This document shows positions 1 through 8,537 of a DNA stretch of 64,000 nucleotides, piece after piece. The position numbers and the translations under genes are program-made. The notes under the pieces were generated by a model that had not been told where the DNA came from, ran no database searches, and was given only the letters and a program-made list of their open reading frames with translations. The stretch spans positions 91,407 to 155,406 of the forward strand of contig NZ_PPEG02000011.1 of NCBI RefSeq assembly GCF_002899945.2. Reading direction: 5' to 3'. Origin of the DNA: Chryseobacterium viscerum. GTDB lineage: Bacteria; Bacteroidota; Bacteroidia; Flavobacteriales; Weeksellaceae. Each line of letters opens with the position of its first letter. The stretch's first letter is position 1.

Positions 1-937
1 TTGATACGAATGATCGAGTAATGGTATTGGATAATACAGGTGTTGCAAAAAAAGTTCCTTTATCATCAGTACAGTCAACTGTTACAAGTGACAACGGTTT
101 AACAAAAACTGGAAACAATGTACAATTAGGAGGCACACTACTTAAAAATACAGACATAGCTACTGCTGGTTTCAATACTACATTTAGTGGAGCAGGAAAT
201 CTGGGACTTGGTGTTGTTCCTACAAAGAAGCTTGATGTAGATGGTGATACATACCTTAGAGGCAGGCTAAATTTAGCTGCTGCTTATGATGATGGTGCCA
301 CTCTAATTGTTAAAAATAAAACAGCTGGTAACTGGATTGCTTCATTTGCAGGGTCAGGAATAAATCCTTATAGAGCAGTTTTGTTGGATAACGGGAATTT
401 TGGTTTAGGAATTATAGACCCATCAGAAAACCTAGATGTAAATGGCAATGTGAGATTCAGACAAGTACCAGAAAATGCAAGTCTTGATACGAATGATCGA
501 GTAATGGTATTGGATAATACAGGTGTTGCAAAAAAAGTTCCTTTATCATCAGTACAGTCAACTGTTACAAGTGACAACGGTTTAACAAAAACTGGAAACA
601 ATGTACAATTAGGAGGCACACTACTTAAAAATACAGACATAGCTACTGCTGGTTTCAATACTACATTTAGTGGAGCAGGAAATCTGGGACTTGGTGTTGT
701 TCCTACAAAGAAGCTTGATGTAGATGGTGATACATACCTTAGAGGCAGGCTAAATTTAGCTGCTGCTTATGATGATGGTGCCACTCTAATTGTTAAAAAT
801 AAAACAGCTGGTAACTGGATTGCTTCATTTGCAGGGTCAGGAATAAATCCTTATAGAGCAGTTTTGTTGGATAACGGGAATTTTGGTTTAGGAATTATAG
901 ACCCATCAGAAAACCTAGATGTAAATGGCAATGTGAG
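1..937 (+). repeat. Exact tandem repeat, 483-bp period
   Basis: Bases 1-454 recur at 484-937 with no difference that I could find by eye, and the period of 483 bp is exactly 161 codons. The window starts inside the first visible unit, so more units may lie upstream. Identity at silent positions points to recent duplication or ongoing conversion. Confidence 0.9.
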
Positions 938-1541
938 AGTTAGAGGTATAAATTCTTTATCTGGTGAAAACCTGGTAGTAAAAAAAGTGGTAGCAGATAG
1001 CAATGGTACTCTAAGAACACTTCCTTCTCAAGAACCTGAACTTGTAGGTAATTACGGTATAGATAATATTGCTGGAGCAACCGCTACGGCTACTGAAAGT
1101 GTTCCTTTAAGTGATGTTACTGTGAGTACTTACACTTTTACTGTGACCGCAAGATCACTAGTCAATATCATATATAGTTGCGGGTACTCATTTCCTAATC
1201 TTATTAATGAAAGCAATGAAAAGACAAAAAGAGTCAAGATCTATTGTGATTTTACCTCGGTGCCTGCCTCCAGTAGTATTTCTGTTGGTGCTAATTTCGC
1301 AGAATCTGCCATACCCGTTAGATTAGGAGGTCCAACCACTGGAAGTAATCTACAAGGTGCATTCATTATGAACTCATCAGCATCAATGGTTCTTTCTCCC
1401 GGTGTGTATACGGTGCGTCTTGTCGGATCTGCGGCTATTGCAGGCTCAGTAGCAAATACACAGGGATTGGGAACATTTACAGTGAATTTTGGCGGAAACA
1501 GTAACATTGATAGTTTTATTGTACGCGCGACAGCCTTATAA
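1..1541 (+). CDS. Repetitive tail-fibre-like surface protein, 5' truncated
   Basis: The reading frame is open from base 3, so the gene begins before the window and only its C-terminal half is seen. The visible part has two copies of a 161-residue module. Each holds a lead-in (NGLTKTGNNVQLGG), a glycine-rich stretch (GAGNLGLGV) and a short beta-type motif (KLDVDGDTYLRG). This style is known from phage tail fibres and from Bacteroidota surface proteins of unknown role. The last 190 residues differ and look like a beta-sandwich, serine/threonine-rich with alternating hydrophobics, possibly a C1q/TNF-type head (inference). It ends 17 bp before a secreted protein gene, so the two are probably co-transcribed. 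No C-terminal sorting domain is visible. An adhesin role is inferred only. Confidence 0.6.
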   Translation, partial: DTNDRVMVLDNTGVAKKVPLSSVQSTVTSDNGLTKTGNNVQLGGTLLKNTDIATAGFNTTFSGAGNLGLGVVPTKKLDVDGDTYLRGRLNLAAAYDDGATLIVKNKTAGNWIASFAGSGINPYRAVLLDNGNFGLGIIDPSENLDVNGNVRFRQVPENASLDTNDRVMVLDNTGVAKKVPLSSVQSTVTSDNGLTKTGNNVQLGGTLLKNTDIATAGFNTTFSGAGNLGLGVVPTKKLDVDGDTYLRGRLNLAAAYDDGATLIVKNKTAGNWIASFAGSGINPYRAVLLDNGNFGLGIIDPSENLDVNGNVRVRGINSLSGENLVVKKVVADSNGTLRTLPSQEPELVGNYGIDNIAGATATATESVPLSDVTVSTYTFTVTARSLVNIIYSCGYSFPNLINESNEKTKRVKIYCDFTSVPASSSISVGANFAESAIPVRLGGPTTGSNLQGAFIMNSSASMVLSPGVYTVRLVGSAAIAGSVANTQGLGTFTVNFGGNSNIDSFIVRATAL

Positions 1542-1558
1542 ATTTAAATTATTAAATT

Positions 1559-2416
1559 ATGAAAAGAAGTATATTTTCAATTTTTTTGTTTATTTCTGCG
1601 ATTTCATTTGCTCAAGTGGGAATCAATACAAAAACTCCCCAATCAACATTTGATGTAGTAGGAGATCCTACAGATCTCACGAAAGTAGATGGTATCATAG
1701 CACCAAGAATCTCAGGAAATAATCTTGCAAATAAAGATGCGCTTTATACCACTGCACAAACCGGAACTATTGTATATGTAACTTCGGGAGTAGTGGTACC
1801 GACAGCTAAAACTGTAAATGTGACAACGGTAGGATATTATTACTTCGATGGTTCTGTTTGGGTAAAGATGTCTTCTTCTAATCAGTCAGGACCTAAAACT
1901 TTATTTTTGGATGCAACCAATGTTACTACTAATTCTGCAAATGAAGCTAATGCATTTAATACAGGAGCAGATATTTTGGTTCATTTTGATTCCTCCTCTC
2001 ATGTTCGATTGAATACATTAAATGCTACGGTAAACCAAGAATCAGTTATGATATCTGATTCTGGATTTTATCAGATCACAGCATCACTAACTACAGTAAT
2101 TGAAGCAGAAAGTGACCTGGATATTTTCCAATCTTTTAACGTGGAAAAATCTTCAGATAATGGAACAACTTGGACTCCTATTTCCGGGACGCGAGTTAGG
2201 GAGTCGATTCCGGAAAACTTCAGTAATGTTAGTTTATATTCTGTTCTCGCAACAATTGTAACTCAACTACAGGCAAATGACAGGATTCGCTTGGTAACAT
2301 TTAGACCTAAGAGTGCTTCTGGTGTTGTACTCGGTCAGGCTGTAACTTCATTTAAAATTAATGGTGTATCCGCTCAAGGCACTAAAGGATATTCATTAGG
2401 GTTAACAAAACTATAA
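1559..2416 (+). CDS. Secreted protein, paralogue of the 2654-3778 product
   Basis: A 285-residue protein. It starts with a signal peptide (MKRSIFSIFLFISAISFA) followed directly by QVGINTKTPQ, an opening typical of exported flavobacterial proteins. Residues about 30-115 form a first domain (DGIIAPRISG, GTIVYVTSG, YYYFDGSVWVK). The C-terminal half (SGFYQITASL, FQSFNVEKSS, TQLQANDRIRL) resembles a C1q/TNF-type jelly roll, which would suit a trimeric head. The gene lies 17 bp after the repetitive protein gene. The paralogue at 2654 carries an extra internal module borrowed from the repeat protein. The function is unknown, and a surface or fibre-tip role is an inference. Confidence 0.75.
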   Translation: MKRSIFSIFLFISAISFAQVGINTKTPQSTFDVVGDPTDLTKVDGIIAPRISGNNLANKDALYTTAQTGTIVYVTSGVVVPTAKTVNVTTVGYYYFDGSVWVKMSSSNQSGPKTLFLDATNVTTNSANEANAFNTGADILVHFDSSSHVRLNTLNATVNQESVMISDSGFYQITASLTTVIEAESDLDIFQSFNVEKSSDNGTTWTPISGTRVRESIPENFSNVSLYSVLATIVTQLQANDRIRLVTFRPKSASGVVLGQAVTSFKINGVSAQGTKGYSLGLTKL

Positions 2417-2640
2417 GTTGTGTGAGGATGATTTTTTAGCAGTTAAAATCCTCATACAATACGCTTATAGAACCTGAGTTTGTTTAAGATTGTTATTGCT
2501 TAGAAATTAAAATTAGATTTGAAGGAGTTACTTATGTTCCTTCGTTTGATCTTAAACTTACTCAGGTTATTATATTTTTTTTATTAGTTACTACTGATCT
2601 TGTATATTGAAAGATCAGTAGTTTATTTAGAGTAAACAAT
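2416..2640 (+). repeat. Folded 3' element, copy A
   Basis: The spacer contains a hairpin with GAGGAT/ATCCTC arms just after the stop codon. Next is a larger fold whose outer arms are ACCTGAGT (2472-2479) and ACTCAGGT (2560-2567), with inner arms GAAGGA (2521-2526) and TCCTTC (2538-2543). The same block follows the paralogous gene at 3778-3980. The first hairpin could act as a terminator. The second may be an RNA or a recombination site. Confidence 0.6.
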
Positions 2641-2653
2641 AAAATTATAAAAA

Positions 2654-3778
2654 ATGGGAAAAAAAATATCCACAATTTTTGTGTTGATTTCTACAATTTC
2701 ATTTGCTCAAGTGGGAATTAACACAGATGCTCCCAAAGCTACTCTGGATATAATGGGAACTCCTGCGGATCTAACTAAAATAGATGGCATAATCGCGCCA
2801 AGAATCTCAGGGAATAGTCTTTCGAGTAAGGATAGCTTATATAATGCAGAACAAACGGGAACTATAGTGTATGTAACTTCGGGAGTTGCATTACCAACGG
2901 CAAAAACGATAAATGTTACAGCCGAAGGATATTATTATTTCGATGGTGGTGTTTGGGTAAAAGTGTCTTCTGCGCCTTCAGTAAATGCAGACAATGGGCT
3001 TACAAAAACAGGTAATAATATACAGCTTGGCGGAACTTTAATAAAAGATGCTCACATAGATACTGCCGGATTTAATACTATTTTTAGTGGATCAGGAAAT
3101 CTAGGAGTTGGCACGGTTGTACCATCAGAAAAGCTTGACATAGAAGGTAAGGTACGGATCGGAAGTACTCCTGAACTAGCTGAGCTTGATGCGAAACCAT
3201 TGTTTATAGGTGGAAATGGCGTGTTAGGCACTTTAAAAGAAGGAGGACCTAAAACTTTATATATAGATGCAATAAATGTTTTTACCACTTCAAATAATAA
3301 CTTGCTTAGCGATTTTAATAACGGAAATCATATCGTGATTAGATTTGGTCCTATAAATGATAATATTCAATTGAATACAATGGACGCTACAGTAAACGCA
3401 GGATATGTTACCATAAAACAAAATGGATTTTATCAACTCAATGCATCCTTAGGAACAGCAGTCACTACTTCATCAAATTTAAATATTTTTCAGGTTTTTA
3501 ATGTAGAAAAATCTTCAGATGGTGGAGTAACATGGACAACAATTTCTGGCACACGAACAGTTTCCTTAATCCCGCCAAATTTTAATAACTTCAGAGTTTT
3601 TTGTATTCTACCGACTGTTGTAACTCAATTACAAACCAATGACAGGCTGCGGATGGTTACATTTAGACCTGTAGCAGCAAATGGTACTTTGCTAGGAGGT
3701 GCTCTAGACGCTATTAGTATTAATGGCTCAATAGAACAAGGCACAAAAGGTTTTACTTTTGGATTAACGAAACTATAG
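2654..3778 (+). CDS. Secreted protein with inserted fibre module
   Basis: A 374-residue protein with a signal peptide that ends at SFA before QVGINTDAPK. It aligns with the 1559-2416 product at both ends (GIIAPRISGN, GTIVYVTSGV, YYYFDGGVWVK near the start; FNVEKSSDGG, TQLQTNDRLRM near the end). Between them is an insert of about 80 residues (NGLTKTGNNIQLGGTLIKD, GSGNLGVGTV, KLDIEGKVRIG) that matches the repeat module of the gene at 1. It is therefore a mosaic of a fibre shaft module and a C1q-like head. The gene is flanked by duplicated spacer sequence, so duplication took in both gene and 3' region. No enzymatic motif is visible. Confidence 0.75.
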   Translation: MGKKISTIFVLISTISFAQVGINTDAPKATLDIMGTPADLTKIDGIIAPRISGNSLSSKDSLYNAEQTGTIVYVTSGVALPTAKTINVTAEGYYYFDGGVWVKVSSAPSVNADNGLTKTGNNIQLGGTLIKDAHIDTAGFNTIFSGSGNLGVGTVVPSEKLDIEGKVRIGSTPELAELDAKPLFIGGNGVLGTLKEGGPKTLYIDAINVFTTSNNNLLSDFNNGNHIVIRFGPINDNIQLNTMDATVNAGYVTIKQNGFYQLNASLGTAVTTSSNLNIFQVFNVEKSSDGGVTWTTISGTRTVSLIPPNFNNFRVFCILPTVVTQLQTNDRLRMVTFRPVAANGTLLGGALDAISINGSIEQGTKGFTFGLTKL

Positions 3779-3980
3779 ATAGTTTGAGGATAATTTTAGC
3801 AGTTAAAATCCTCATGCTTACAATACCTGAGTTTGTTTAAGATTGTTTTTGCTTAGATATTATAATTAGATTTAAAGGAGTTATTTAAGTTCCTTCGTTT
3901 AATCTTAAACTTACTCAGGTTATTATATTTTTTTATTAGTTACTACTGGTATTTATTAGAAGATCGGTAGTTTATAATAA
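3778..3980 (+). repeat. Folded 3' element, copy B
   Basis: Second copy of the 2416-2640 block. The outer arms ACCTGAGT (3825-3832) and ACTCAGGT (3913-3920) are kept, as is the inner GGAG/TTCC region. The sequence between the arms has diverged more than the arms, which suggests that the fold matters. It ends just before the lipoprotein gene at 4002. Confidence 0.6.
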
Positions 3981-4001
3981 TTAATTATTAAAATTATTAA
4001 A

Positions 4002-4226
4002 ATGGATACAAAGACCTATGAAAAACAAATCCTAAAGTTCATTATTTTAACTAATTTTTTTTTATTTACACAATGTAGCTCTACCAAAAATTACAATTAT
4101 GGTAATCAGCAGCACGAAAGCGATATGGATAAAGCATCATCTGAAATAAGAAAAAGACAAGAATCTGAAATTATAAAATTTGATTATCGAGATAATAAAA
4201 GGAATATACCTCATAATCGTCCATAA
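4002..4226 (+). CDS. Small putative lipoprotein
   Basis: A 74-residue product with a short basic start, a hydrophobic segment (residues about 12-25, FIILTNFFLFTQ) and a lipobox-like end at FTQC followed by SSTK. It would be a lipid-anchored protein with a charged tail of about 50 residues (EIRKRQESEI). It follows copy B of the folded element by about 20 bp. No family is recognised. Length and composition suit a small accessory lipoprotein. Confidence 0.5.
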   Translation: MDTKTYEKQILKFIILTNFFLFTQCSSTKNYNYGNQQHESDMDKASSEIRKRQESEIIKFDYRDNKRNIPHNRP

Positions 4227-4832
4227 GCAATTTCATATATTAATGCAATCAAGATTTAAGCAACGATAACGGTGCACACATAGGTAATTATTGTTTCCAG
4301 GGATCAATCAACTACTTACCTACGCAAGCATTTGATTTTAATGGATTGTCAGTCTGTGCAGCTACTTAGTCACCTGTACCATAATTTTATTTTGATCTAA
4401 TGGATTCCTCGAGACTTGATTAGTGGTTAATATAGAAAAAAATATAAAAAGGATTTTATCTCCAAATAGACTAAAATGGTATATACCATTCCCTGAAAAT
4501 CATGATATTTTCAAGAGTTACCATAAAAGCTTGCTTCTCTATCATTTGGTTTTTAAAAATCTAGATTAGTATTCTTATTAACCATAAGAATATTATATAC
4601 ACACAGATTTCAACCGCAAAAATTAATTAATGAGGATCACAATATTAAAGAAGGAGATCTTTGAGTAGGAGTATTTTATTAGAAAAATAAATTAGTGTAT
4701 AGTTTATAGCAATGGAATGTTAGTACTGCGACCAACAATATTCTTTGCAGAAATTATCTCCTCATGAAGAACTGATTTACATATTGTAATAGATAGAGAA
4801 TGATAATCAGCAGTAAATAAGAATTTTTATCG
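4227..4832. other. Non-coding stretch of about 600 bp
   Basis: No open frame with plausible protein character was found here. The stretch is AT-rich, with short interrupted frames that suggest decayed coding sequence, but I cannot name the ancestor. Confidence 0.5.
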
Positions 4833-5282
4833 ATGAATTTCAAAAATATTAACGTAGGAAAACTTATCAAGGTCAAAGTTGCAGAGCGCAATTTAGAAAT
4901 GTCTCGTATCTGTAATTTTTTCAAGATTTCCGACAAAGAAGTGGAAGATATGTATTCTTGCGAAAGCCTTGATTCAATCATATTATTGAAATGGAGCAAA
5001 CTTTTAGAGTACGACCTTTTCAGGTTATATTCTCAGCATCTTATATTGTATGCTCCAGCCACTAAGACAGATCCCAAACCTTCTGGTGTCCAATCAGTGT
5101 TGCCGGAGTTTCGGAAAAATATTTACACGGTAGAAATTATAGAATTTATTTTGGGTCGTATAAAATCTAATGAAATGACAAAGAATCAAGTGATTGAGAG
5201 ATATAAAATTCCAAAAACAACACTCTACAAATGGATTGCAAAAAACAGAACATCCCAATCATTAAATGATCAAAATGAATAA
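4833..5282 (+). CDS. Two-part helix-turn-helix protein, transposase-like annotation
   Basis: A 149-residue protein. The N-terminal part (residues 1-75; LEMSRICNFFKISDKEVEDM, then LLKWSKLLEYDLFRLYS) looks like an XRE-type helix set. The C-terminal part (residues about 105-140; KNQVIERYKIPKTTLYKWI) is a clear helix-turn-helix of the kind found in transposase orfA proteins. From memory, proteins of this type are common in Chryseobacterium and often labelled transposase, but I see no catalytic partner or terminal inverted repeats here. The 111-residue product at 6047 has a similar C-terminal helix set. A DNA-binding regulator is the safer call. Confidence 0.7.
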   Translation: MNFKNINVGKLIKVKVAERNLEMSRICNFFKISDKEVEDMYSCESLDSIILLKWSKLLEYDLFRLYSQHLILYAPATKTDPKPSGVQSVLPEFRKNIYTVEIIEFILGRIKSNEMTKNQVIERYKIPKTTLYKWIAKNRTSQSLNDQNE

Positions 5283-5403
5283 AGAACCGTTGAAAGACCT
5301 AATATTAAAGGTCGAAGAAAACTTAAATAATATCCCTTCAAGTATCAAATATGATTTAGAAGACATTATCACTTGCCAAAAGATCATTAGTGAAAGAAAA
5401 TAA
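5275..5403 (+). CDS. 42-residue companion peptide of the HTH gene
   Basis: A small frame that starts inside the last codons of the HTH gene (8-bp overlap), which suggests translational coupling. The product is acidic and helical in character (KDLILKVEENLNNI, YDLEDIITCQKI). No domain is recognised. It is supported by position and an uninterrupted frame only. Confidence 0.4.
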   Translation: MNKEPLKDLILKVEENLNNIPSSIKYDLEDIITCQKIISERK

Positions 5404-5590
5404 CTTGATAATCGAATGATACAAAAGCTGGTGAGTTGCCTTTGTACCGAGGAACTTTAAAATATCAAATATATAATACCAAGATCAAAGCACGCTTTTT
5501 AGAAACTAACAGTTAAATTTAAAGACACAAAATTTTTTATAGTACTCAATGGTCTTGGTTCTTTAATGGTAAAGAATTCATTAAAATAAA

Positions 5591-6043
5591 ATGATGAAAA
5601 TAGATAATAAGAACAATATCGATAAAACTGTAGTATTAATGATTATACTGATTGTTTTATATATTGTATTTCTTTTGGGTATGATCATGCTTGAGATTCA
5701 AATTCTGTTACTTTATATTAATCGTGGAGTTATTTTATTACTATTGTTTTGGAGATTCTTATTACTAAGAACTATTAATATAGAGATCACAGAATATATA
5801 TTGGTCATAAAATATTACCACCCGATATTGATCAAACACCGTCAGCCGGTATTGGAACTCCCTATAACAGAAATTTATGACATTCAATTAGAGAACTCGA
5901 TGATGATGAGTTTTTTTAAAATTACCGTTAATAAAAGGAAAAAATTCAAAATGTTCTGTTATCGTCTTCAAGGGATCAGCAAGAACCAACGAACTTTACT
6001 GCAAGACGTCATCAATTCTGTTTTAGATAAAAAAAAGACATAA
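5591..6043 (+). CDS. Small two-helix membrane protein
   Basis: A 150-residue protein with two hydrophobic helices (residues about 13-34 and 36-56, including IVLYIVFLLGMIMLE and GVILLLLFWRFLLL). A soluble tail of about 90 residues follows (EYILVIKYYHPIL, SMMMSFFKITVNKRKK), which resembles a bacterial PH-like membrane-associated domain (inference from a beta-rich pattern with a final helix). Its stop lies 3 bp before the ATG of the HTH gene at 6047, so the two are probably one transcript. Function unknown. Confidence 0.6.
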   Translation: MMKIDNKNNIDKTVVLMIILIVLYIVFLLGMIMLEIQILLLYINRGVILLLLFWRFLLLRTINIEITEYILVIKYYHPILIKHRQPVLELPITEIYDIQLENSMMMSFFKITVNKRKKFKMFCYRLQGISKNQRTLLQDVINSVLDKKKT

Positions 6044-6046
6044 ATC

Positions 6047-6382
6047 ATGATGCCTGATTACCATAATATCTTTAATGATATGATTGAAAAAAAAGATCCG
6101 AATTTAAAAACAGACTGTGAGATTATATTGAGAAAAAATAGATTATCGGTGTTGGACATTATTTCACTCAATAAAATAATCTTTGGAAAAGTTACCCAAG
6201 ATCCCGGCAAGGAAAATCAGAAATATAGGGCGTATGATAGAAATGTGATCATAGAAATGTTACAGTATGGGCAAAAACACAAACTCAACAATACGCAGTT
6301 AGCTCAGCATTTCAATTTAAGCCGCAACACAGTAGCAAAATGGAAAAAGAACATTATTTTAAATTCTACAGATGTAGGTTAA
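6047..6382 (+). CDS. Small helix-turn-helix protein
   Basis: A 111-residue protein. Residues about 75-105 form a helix-turn-helix (HKLNNTQLAQHFNLSRNTVA followed by KWKK), the arrangement seen in transposase-type and regulatory DNA-binding proteins. The first 70 residues (DIISLNKIIFGKV) have no recognised fold. It is linked by 3 bp to the membrane protein upstream. The pairing suggests a small membrane-signalled regulator, but that is inference. It resembles the C-terminal half of the 4833-5282 product in design. Confidence 0.6.
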   Translation: MMPDYHNIFNDMIEKKDPNLKTDCEIILRKNRLSVLDIISLNKIIFGKVTQDPGKENQKYRAYDRNVIIEMLQYGQKHKLNNTQLAQHFNLSRNTVAKWKKNIILNSTDVG

Positions 6383-6510
6383 AAATTGGTTTTGAGAGGA
6401 AAGGTATTAGTTAAATATTATTAATGTAAGCTTTCTCAAATAAAGGGTTTACGTTTTCTGAATCTATTTACTTTGATTCTTCACGAGAAACTCTTCTGAA
6501 GTTTTTAAAA

Positions 6511-6741
6511 AGTTGGCATAAGTGTCCTGTTATTGCATCCATCTGCATTGGACAGACCAGAAACTTTGATTTTAGGAAGAAAGACCACCATCAAAGCAAA
6601 TACAGCCTGCCACTTCCTAATGGTGCACTCCTTATTATGAAGGGTGATCTTCAGGAAAACTGGGAACACCGGATCGCCAAATCTACTATACCCATGAAGC
6701 AACATATCAACCTAACTTTCCGCTTGATCAGTAAACTATAA
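6511..6741 (+). pseudogene. AlkB-like dioxygenase remnant
   Basis: The plus frame from 6511 reads SWHKCPVIASICIGQTRNFD, then FRKKDHHQSKYSLPLPNG, ALLIMKGDLQENWEHRIAKS and HINLTFRLI. This matches the C-terminal core of AlkB-family 2-oxoglutarate/Fe(II) dioxygenases: the WH of the iron motif, the ASISxG strand, the LLxMxGxxQxxWxH segment with the second histidine, and the final INLTFR. The aspartate-containing segment after WH is missing and no start codon or N-terminal domain is present. It is a truncated gene that cannot give an active enzyme, since the HxD pair is broken. Confidence 0.75.
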
Positions 6742-6774
6742 TATCATAAAACAGTAAAATTAAAAATTAGTTAT

Positions 6775-6987
6775 ATGTCTATTTCGTACTACGATTTTAA
6801 AAATATGCCAACTCAATCTCAATGCGAATTGGCTTTGTCCGAGGGAAAAGTCATCAGTGAAACCTCGAAAGATGGACTAAGGTTTGTATTGTATGAGCTG
6901 TCAAGTTTTTCAGTTGAGATCGTATATAAGATCATCAATGACAAAATCGAAGGTCTAAGCGTATTTCAAAATAAAGGAACTTTATGA
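6775..6987 (+). CDS. Small hypothetical protein, paralogue of 50288-50497
   Basis: A 70-residue protein (YYDFKNMPTQSQCELALSEG, then RFVLYELSSFSVEIVYKI). It aligns over its length with the 69-residue product at 50288 (YEFTQLSESERYDLVFREG, FALYKLYSFNVEVIYD). The two share an opening tyrosine/phenylalanine pattern, a central LYxLxSFxVExxY core and a final hydrophobic strand. They look like members of one small alpha/beta family of unknown function that is common in accessory regions of these genomes (from memory). It lies downstream of the alkB remnant and has its own start. Confidence 0.65.
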   Translation: MSISYYDFKNMPTQSQCELALSEGKVISETSKDGLRFVLYELSSFSVEIVYKIINDKIEGLSVFQNKGTL

Positions 6988-7067
6988 CCTATAAAGTAAT
7001 TTGAATTTGTCTGGATATTGATATTTCATGTAATGCCTAATGTTCAGCAATGATGGTCGCAATACTT

Positions 7068-7957
7068 TTACTTTGTGATAATTCTAAATCCCAACCAATA
7101 ATTCAGGGTCTTTGGTACTTCGGGAAACAATTTACCTTTATCGTTCCGTAGCAGCGGATTGTTACCGGAAGTACCCGAAATGAAACCTTTTACTTTATTG
7201 AATATTTCTTTCTCATTTGTGATATACCAGCCCCATTGTTGCTGCGTCATGTTGTTTGACCTTTCTGTCGAAAAAAAAGTAGGTGATAACAGGCAAAACC
7301 CTCGTCGATCGTCTGGCTTGATGCTGATTTCTGTGTCTGGATCAGAGTTTCTAAATTTTTCATAAGCCAGATGGTTGAATTCATGGGGTAATCCTTTATT
7401 GAGCGTATACTCAGTATCAACCCCGGGATTGTTTATTTCAAGAGCAAACTATTCAGCATTGCAACCTCCAAAGCATATACCTGTGATTGGCGTAAAAATT
7501 AAACTTAATTTCGCCTTTGATTAGTAGGGAACCAACTTACTGAATTTTCTCAGGTTTTTCTTAATCAATTTGTTTAAATTGATGTCTGTTATTAGTTTTG
7601 TTTTTTTTGATTAAATCTTCTTTGTTTTCGGAAAGTAATGTTCTGTTCCATTTGATCGTTCCAGGGGAATTGTTGAATTTTTTCCCATTCACATCACCGA
7701 AAATCATACCGTAGCAACTGTCCCATAATTTTTGATGAGGCTTGTATACATTTCTGTCTATTATCATTGAGTCAAAAACTGTGGACTGATTAGCTAATAT
7801 TTGATATTTAAATAAGTTTTTGACGGTAATATTTTCAATTTGAATAGAGTCAGATAATTGTTCAATTTTTTTTATAATCAAAATCACTTTTCATAGTAGT
7901 TTTGGTTGAACAAGAAATGATTGTGAGGATGACAAATAGTGAAGAAATATTCTTCAT
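7068..7957 (-). pseudogene. Decayed DUF2268-like zinc peptidase lipoprotein
   Basis: Three minus frames in series make one broken gene. A lipoprotein start lies at 7957 (MKNISSLFVILTIISCS, lipobox IISC). The next part in another frame (7887-7561) has QKLWDSCYGMIFGDVNGKKF. The last part (7448-7068) has NPGVDTEYTLNKGLPHEFNH, with an HExxH zinc motif, and ends NYWLGFRII. The middle also has an in-frame TAG just before FALEINNPG. At least two frameshifts and one stop are needed to join it. The layout resembles lipoprotein peptidases of the GldB/DUF2268 kind. The region after the HEFNH motif also reads poorly, as expected for decay. Confidence 0.65.
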
Positions 7958-8200
7958 AAGAATTTTTTAAGGTGACTTTAAAAATAGAGAATCTTTAACT
8001 ACAGACAACTGACTGCATTGTTTTATTACATATAAAGATCCCAGGATTTATCATTCAATTTTACTGATATTTATCTCATTAAGTCTAATTGAGAGTCATC
8101 CAAAGGTTCGTTAAGTTCCCAATAATATTCAGGTCTTAATAGTGATGAATATTTGTCTAATTTTGAATTATTTCGTCCATTCGTTTCGTTTTGTAGCATT

Positions 8201-8332
8201 GCCGCTAACGGCAAAATTTAAGCGTAGTACAGGATTTCGAAACGATTTACTTTCCGTCACTAACTTACTGAAAGCCAAAATACTCAATTTTGGACAATCA
8301 GCCCGCATTACGCTTATATAAATGTTACCGGC
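8201..8332. repeat. Foldable inverted-repeat element at a cassette-like gene end
   Basis: The outer arms GCCGCTAAC (8201-8209) and GTTACCGGC (8324-8332) pair with one mismatch. The next arms TAAGCGTA (8219-8226) and TACGCTTA (8309-8316) pair perfectly. A central hairpin is formed by CCAAAAT (8275-8281) and ATTTTGG (8287-8293). The stop codon of the minus-strand gene pair lies inside the right arm. The AAC...GTT geometry and the position at a gene end resemble an integron attC site, but the arms do not fit the RYYYAAC/GTTRRRY consensus. Confidence 0.5.
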
Positions 8333-8537
8333 GTTTATTTTTCATTTTCCGGGTGTTCATAAAACGGTAATTACAAGCTCTATCTTCTTTATATTCAATT
8401 TTATGTTCGGTTAGAAGCTGTACAATTATTTCTCTGGTTGCATTTTCGTCAAGACCAAATTTTTCTCCAAGGTCAATTTCATTTAGCTGACCATTATTTT
8501 TTATTAAAGCGTTGTAGTATCTATCTTTATTTTCCAT
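8325..8537 (-). CDS. Small winged-helix-like protein
   Basis: A 70-residue protein (YYNALIKNNGQLNEIDLGEK, FGLDENATREIIVQLLTEHK, IEYKEDRACNYRF). The order helix, helix-turn-helix (GEKFGLDENATREIIVQLL) and beta wing ending YRF suits a minimal winged-helix DNA-binding domain. It overlaps the end of the methyltransferase gene by 11 bp, so it is translationally coupled to it. From memory, this small protein is often paired with SAM methyltransferases in Bacteroidota. Its stop falls in the inverted-repeat element. Confidence 0.65.
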   Translation of the reverse strand: MENKDRYYNALIKNNGQLNEIDLGEKFGLDENATREIIVQLLTEHKIEYKEDRACNYRFMNTRKMKNKRR

